This document shows, in pieces, positions 5,182 through 5,579 of a stretch of 5,579 nucleotides of DNA. Made by a program: the position numbers and the translations under genes. Source of the stretch: Alphaproteobacteria bacterium (GTDB lineage: Bacteria; Pseudomonadota; Alphaproteobacteria; Rickettsiales; Rickettsiaceae); contig JAHDBQ010000066.1 of the NCBI GenBank assembly GCA_020630305.1, positions 1 to 5,579 on the forward strand. The letters are read 5' to 3'. The notes below the pieces were generated by a model. It did not search any database. It worked only from the letters and a program-made list of their open reading frames with translations, and was not told where the DNA came from. Within the stretch, counting starts at the first letter, position 1; every line of letters starts with the position of its first letter.

Positions 5182-5579
5182 ATGATAAAATTCTTAGCTG
5201 AATTTGGGCCATTAATAGCTTTTTTTGTTGGATATCGCATGGGTGATATTTTACTTGCAACACTATATATGCTTATAGCCTCTGCTGTGGGCATGAGTGT
5301 AATGTTCTTAAAAGAAAAGAAAATCAGCAAGGTGAATTTAATCTCCACTGCCCTTTTGCTAGTTTCTGGTAGTTTGACTTTGCTCAGCGGCAATGGTGTA
5401 TTTATTAAAATGAAACCAACAATATTGTACATAATTTTTGCTATTATATTTTTTGTAACTAATCGTAAATGGAGCCCAGCTGTAAAATATGTTCTTGGTC
5501 AGACTATTCAGTTAAAAGATGAAGAATGCTGGAGAGTTTTAAATACAAAATTTATGTGGTTCTTTTTGTCGATGGCGCT
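5182..5579 (+). CDS. yciB: YciB / septation protein A family membrane protein, 3'-partial
   Basis: The frame starts at ATG 5182 and runs off the right edge after 132 complete codons; about 50 residues of a normal protein of about 180 are missing. It is a multi-pass inner-membrane protein of the YciB (also IspA/IspZ, septation protein A) family, linked in other bacteria to cell-envelope integrity and the elongation and division machinery. Recognisable pieces: FGPLIAFF at 8-15, GDILLATLYML at 21-31, a basic loop KEKKISK at 44-50, FIKMKPTILY at 74-83 (family FIKWKPT), and the WRVLN...W pattern at 117-126. At least three hydrophobic segments are visible. GGAG at 5169-5172, nine bases before the ATG, serves as the ribosome binding site. 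It lies 27 bases after the FTR1 stop on the same strand without an obvious promoter or terminator between, so it is likely co-transcribed with the iron genes. The precise biochemical function of the family is not settled. Confidence 0.93.
   Translation, partial: MIKFLAEFGPLIAFFVGYRMGDILLATLYMLIASAVGMSVMFLKEKKISKVNLISTALLLVSGSLTLLSGNGVFIKMKPTILYIIFAIIFFVTNRKWSPAVKYVLGQTIQLKDEECWRVLNTKFMWFFLSMA

Noticed and set aside
5106..5432. 108-codon minus-strand open frame.
   Set aside because: Antisense to the end of FTR1 and to yciB; yciB has clear family motifs and a ribosome binding site on the plus strand.

Overview
The window is AT-rich DNA (low GC, judged by eye) that looks like the chromosome of a host-associated alphaproteobacterium, most likely a member of Rickettsiales or a relative. 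The reasons are the base composition, the adjacent def-fmt pair with alphaproteobacterial-looking products, a stand-alone ankyrin-repeat protein, and an orphan repeat protein with a Ser/Asp-rich tail. No rRNA, tRNA, CRISPR or mobile element was seen, so the placement is inference and no species is claimed.

Layout. (1) 1-783 (+): 3' part of an EAL-domain cyclic-di-GMP phosphodiesterase gene, cut by the left edge. (2) 931-1614 (+): a single-gene unit for a small ankyrin-repeat protein, behind a very good extended -10 promoter at 870-897. (3) 1745-3157 (+): def and fmt with no gap between stop and start, together handling N-formylation of initiator Met-tRNA and later removal of the formyl group. 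(4) 3191-3637 (-): an unrecognised 148-residue protein in the opposite direction, with its own consensus-like promoter and near-perfect Shine-Dalgarno; it has degenerate helical repeats and a YSSD-rich acidic tail. (5) 3638-3896: a divergent regulatory region with one promoter per direction and perhaps the remnant of a second repeat-protein gene. (6) 3897-5579 (+): a likely operon of a cupredoxin-like lipoprotein, an FTR1-family iron permease and yciB (septation protein A family), the last cut by the right edge.

How the genes work together. The lipoprotein and FTR1 permease form a compact iron-uptake module of the FtrB-FtrC / EfeO(cupredoxin)-EfeU kind: the outer-face protein would handle iron and hand it to the REGxE permease. 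yciB is an inner-membrane envelope gene that seems to ride on the same transcript. def and fmt are housekeeping. The ankyrin protein and the minus-strand repeat protein are the accessory, possibly host-directed part and the most interesting candidates here. No complete undescribed multi-gene system can be demonstrated; the best lead for something new is the 148-residue repeat protein.
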